Origin: CAZALT01 sp964485515
GTDB taxonomy: Bacteria > Actinomycetota > Acidimicrobiia > Acidimicrobiales > Acidimicrobilacustridaceae
Assembly: GCA_964485515.1 (NCBI GenBank)
Contig: CAZALT010000023.1
Location: 1 to 29,931 of the forward strand
DNA length: 29,931 bases
Reading direction: 5' to 3'
How positions within the stretch are numbered: position 1 is the first letter of the stretch; each line of letters opens with the position of its first letter. This document shows positions 29,406-29,931 of this stretch, in pieces. A program made the position numbers and the translations under genes. The notes beneath the pieces are model-generated. The model ran no database searches and was not told the DNA's origin. It saw only the letters and a list, made by a program, of their open reading frames with translations.

Positions 29406-29931
29406 ATGACCGACTCTCTCTCGACTCCCGCCGCAGGGCCGGTGGTCCTGGTCATCGGCAACGGCATGGTCGGCCACCGTCTCGTCGAGGCTGCGGTCGA
29501 GCGTGGCCTCGTCGACACCCACCGAGTGGTCGTCGTCGGCGAGGAGCGTCGCCGGGCCTACGACCGGGTCCACCTGTCGGCGCTGTTCGACGGCTCGACG
29601 CCCGACGACCTCTCGCTCGGCGACGGCTCGCCCTATGAGCACGACGCCGTCGAGCTCGTGCTCGGCGATGCCGTGGTCGCTCTCGACCCCGACGACAAGG
29701 TCGCCACCCTGGCGTCGGGCCGCACGGTCTCGTACGAGGCCTGTGTGCTGGCCACCGGGTCGGCGCCGTTCGTGCCACCGATCGACAACACAGACGCCGC
29801 GGGCAGCTTCGTGTACCGGACGATCGACGACCTCGACGCCATGCGGGCGTGGGCCAGCGGATGTCGGACCGGCGCGGTGGTCGGTGGAGGTCTCCTCGGC
29901 CTCGAAGCGGCCAACGCACTGAAGCTGCTCG
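29406..29931 (+). CDS. nirB: Nitrite reductase [NAD(P)H] large subunit NirB, N-terminal part, 3' end outside window
   Basis: The frame is open from ATG 29406 to the window end, giving 175 residues. The start of NirB is clear: the FAD-binding motif VVLVIGNGMVGHRLVEA, then VVVVGEERRRAYDRVHLSALF, LATGSAPFVPPI, VYRTIDDLDAMRAWA and the second dinucleotide motif GAVVGGGLLGLEAANALKLL. NirB with NirD reduces nitrite to ammonium using NAD(P)H, siroheme and iron-sulfur clusters; the later domains lie beyond the window. It starts one base after the narK stop, indicating one transcript. Assignment to assimilation rather than dissimilation rests on the neighbours. Confidence 0.95.
   Translation, partial: MTDSLSTPAAGPVVLVIGNGMVGHRLVEAAVERGLVDTHRVVVVGEERRRAYDRVHLSALFDGSTPDDLSLGDGSPYEHDAVELVLGDAVVALDPDDKVATLASGRTVSYEACVLATGSAPFVPPIDNTDAAGSFVYRTIDDLDAMRAWASGCRTGAVVGGGLLGLEAANALKLL

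Noticed and set aside
27764..29518. 584-residue open frame on the minus strand opposite narK
   Set aside because: It overlaps the clear NarK signature motifs in antisense, and its translation is charged low-complexity sequence.

Overview
The window is high-GC DNA (third codon positions nearly all G or C) and reads as a chromosomal segment of an actinobacterium. Pointers are a NucS/EndoMS mismatch endonuclease, a polyphosphate glucokinase, a wax-ester synthase/DGAT, an actinobacterial-type VanW protein, GT87 and GT-C membrane glycosyltransferases, a ferredoxin of the Cys-x2-Asn-x2-Cys type, a HemD/winged-helix regulator beside nitrite-assimilation genes, and several starts that look leaderless. 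The deeply branching Acidimicrobiia (Ilumatobacter/Iamia-like) are my guess for the class, but sequence reading alone cannot settle this. There is no prophage, insertion sequence, CRISPR array, rRNA or tRNA. Two 100-base runs of N (5155-5254 and 23315-23414) are scaffold gaps, each bordered by repeated sequence.

Region by region. 1-2650: the 3' end of a WS/DGAT acyltransferase gene, a two-helix membrane protein, a flavodoxin-like protein and a small helical protein. 2884-6600: a leftward block with an LPG-synthase/YbhN-type membrane protein, an alpha/beta hydrolase, and a class III CoA-transferase with a palindromic TetR-type operator just before its start. 6800-9588: a rightward group of ferredoxin, ferredoxin reductase, Nudix hydrolase and YhhN protein; the first two form an electron-transfer pair, probably for a cytochrome P450 encoded elsewhere. 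9853-12866: glucose-6-phosphate isomerase followed by polyphosphate glucokinase, which together turn glucose and polyphosphate into fructose-6-phosphate, then an anchored protein of unknown role. 13046-20163: a cell-envelope block with a beta-propeller-like lipoprotein, VanW protein, a lipoprotein with two tandem LCCL-like domains, a GT-C-like membrane protein and a GT87 mannosyltransferase-like protein. 20160-22527: NucS and an ABC1/UbiB kinase-like protein.

22590-29931 is a coherent molybdenum-cofactor and nitrogen-assimilation block: mobA; a leftward set moaA-moaD-moaE-moaCB; and, divergent from moaA, an NnaR-like regulator, narK and the start of nirB. Assimilatory nitrate reductase needs the molybdenum cofactor, so the arrangement makes sense as one nitrate/nitrite programme. 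The divergent region between moaA and the regulator carries several copies of an 11-bp motif, a candidate operator array.

The most unusual non-coding feature is a family of intergenic hairpins (1537-1590, 23207-23260, 24952-25005, and perhaps a decayed copy near 2841) with conserved outer ends and differing stems that remain complementary. The window is also rich in short tandem duplications (units of 9 to 22 bp), mostly between genes.
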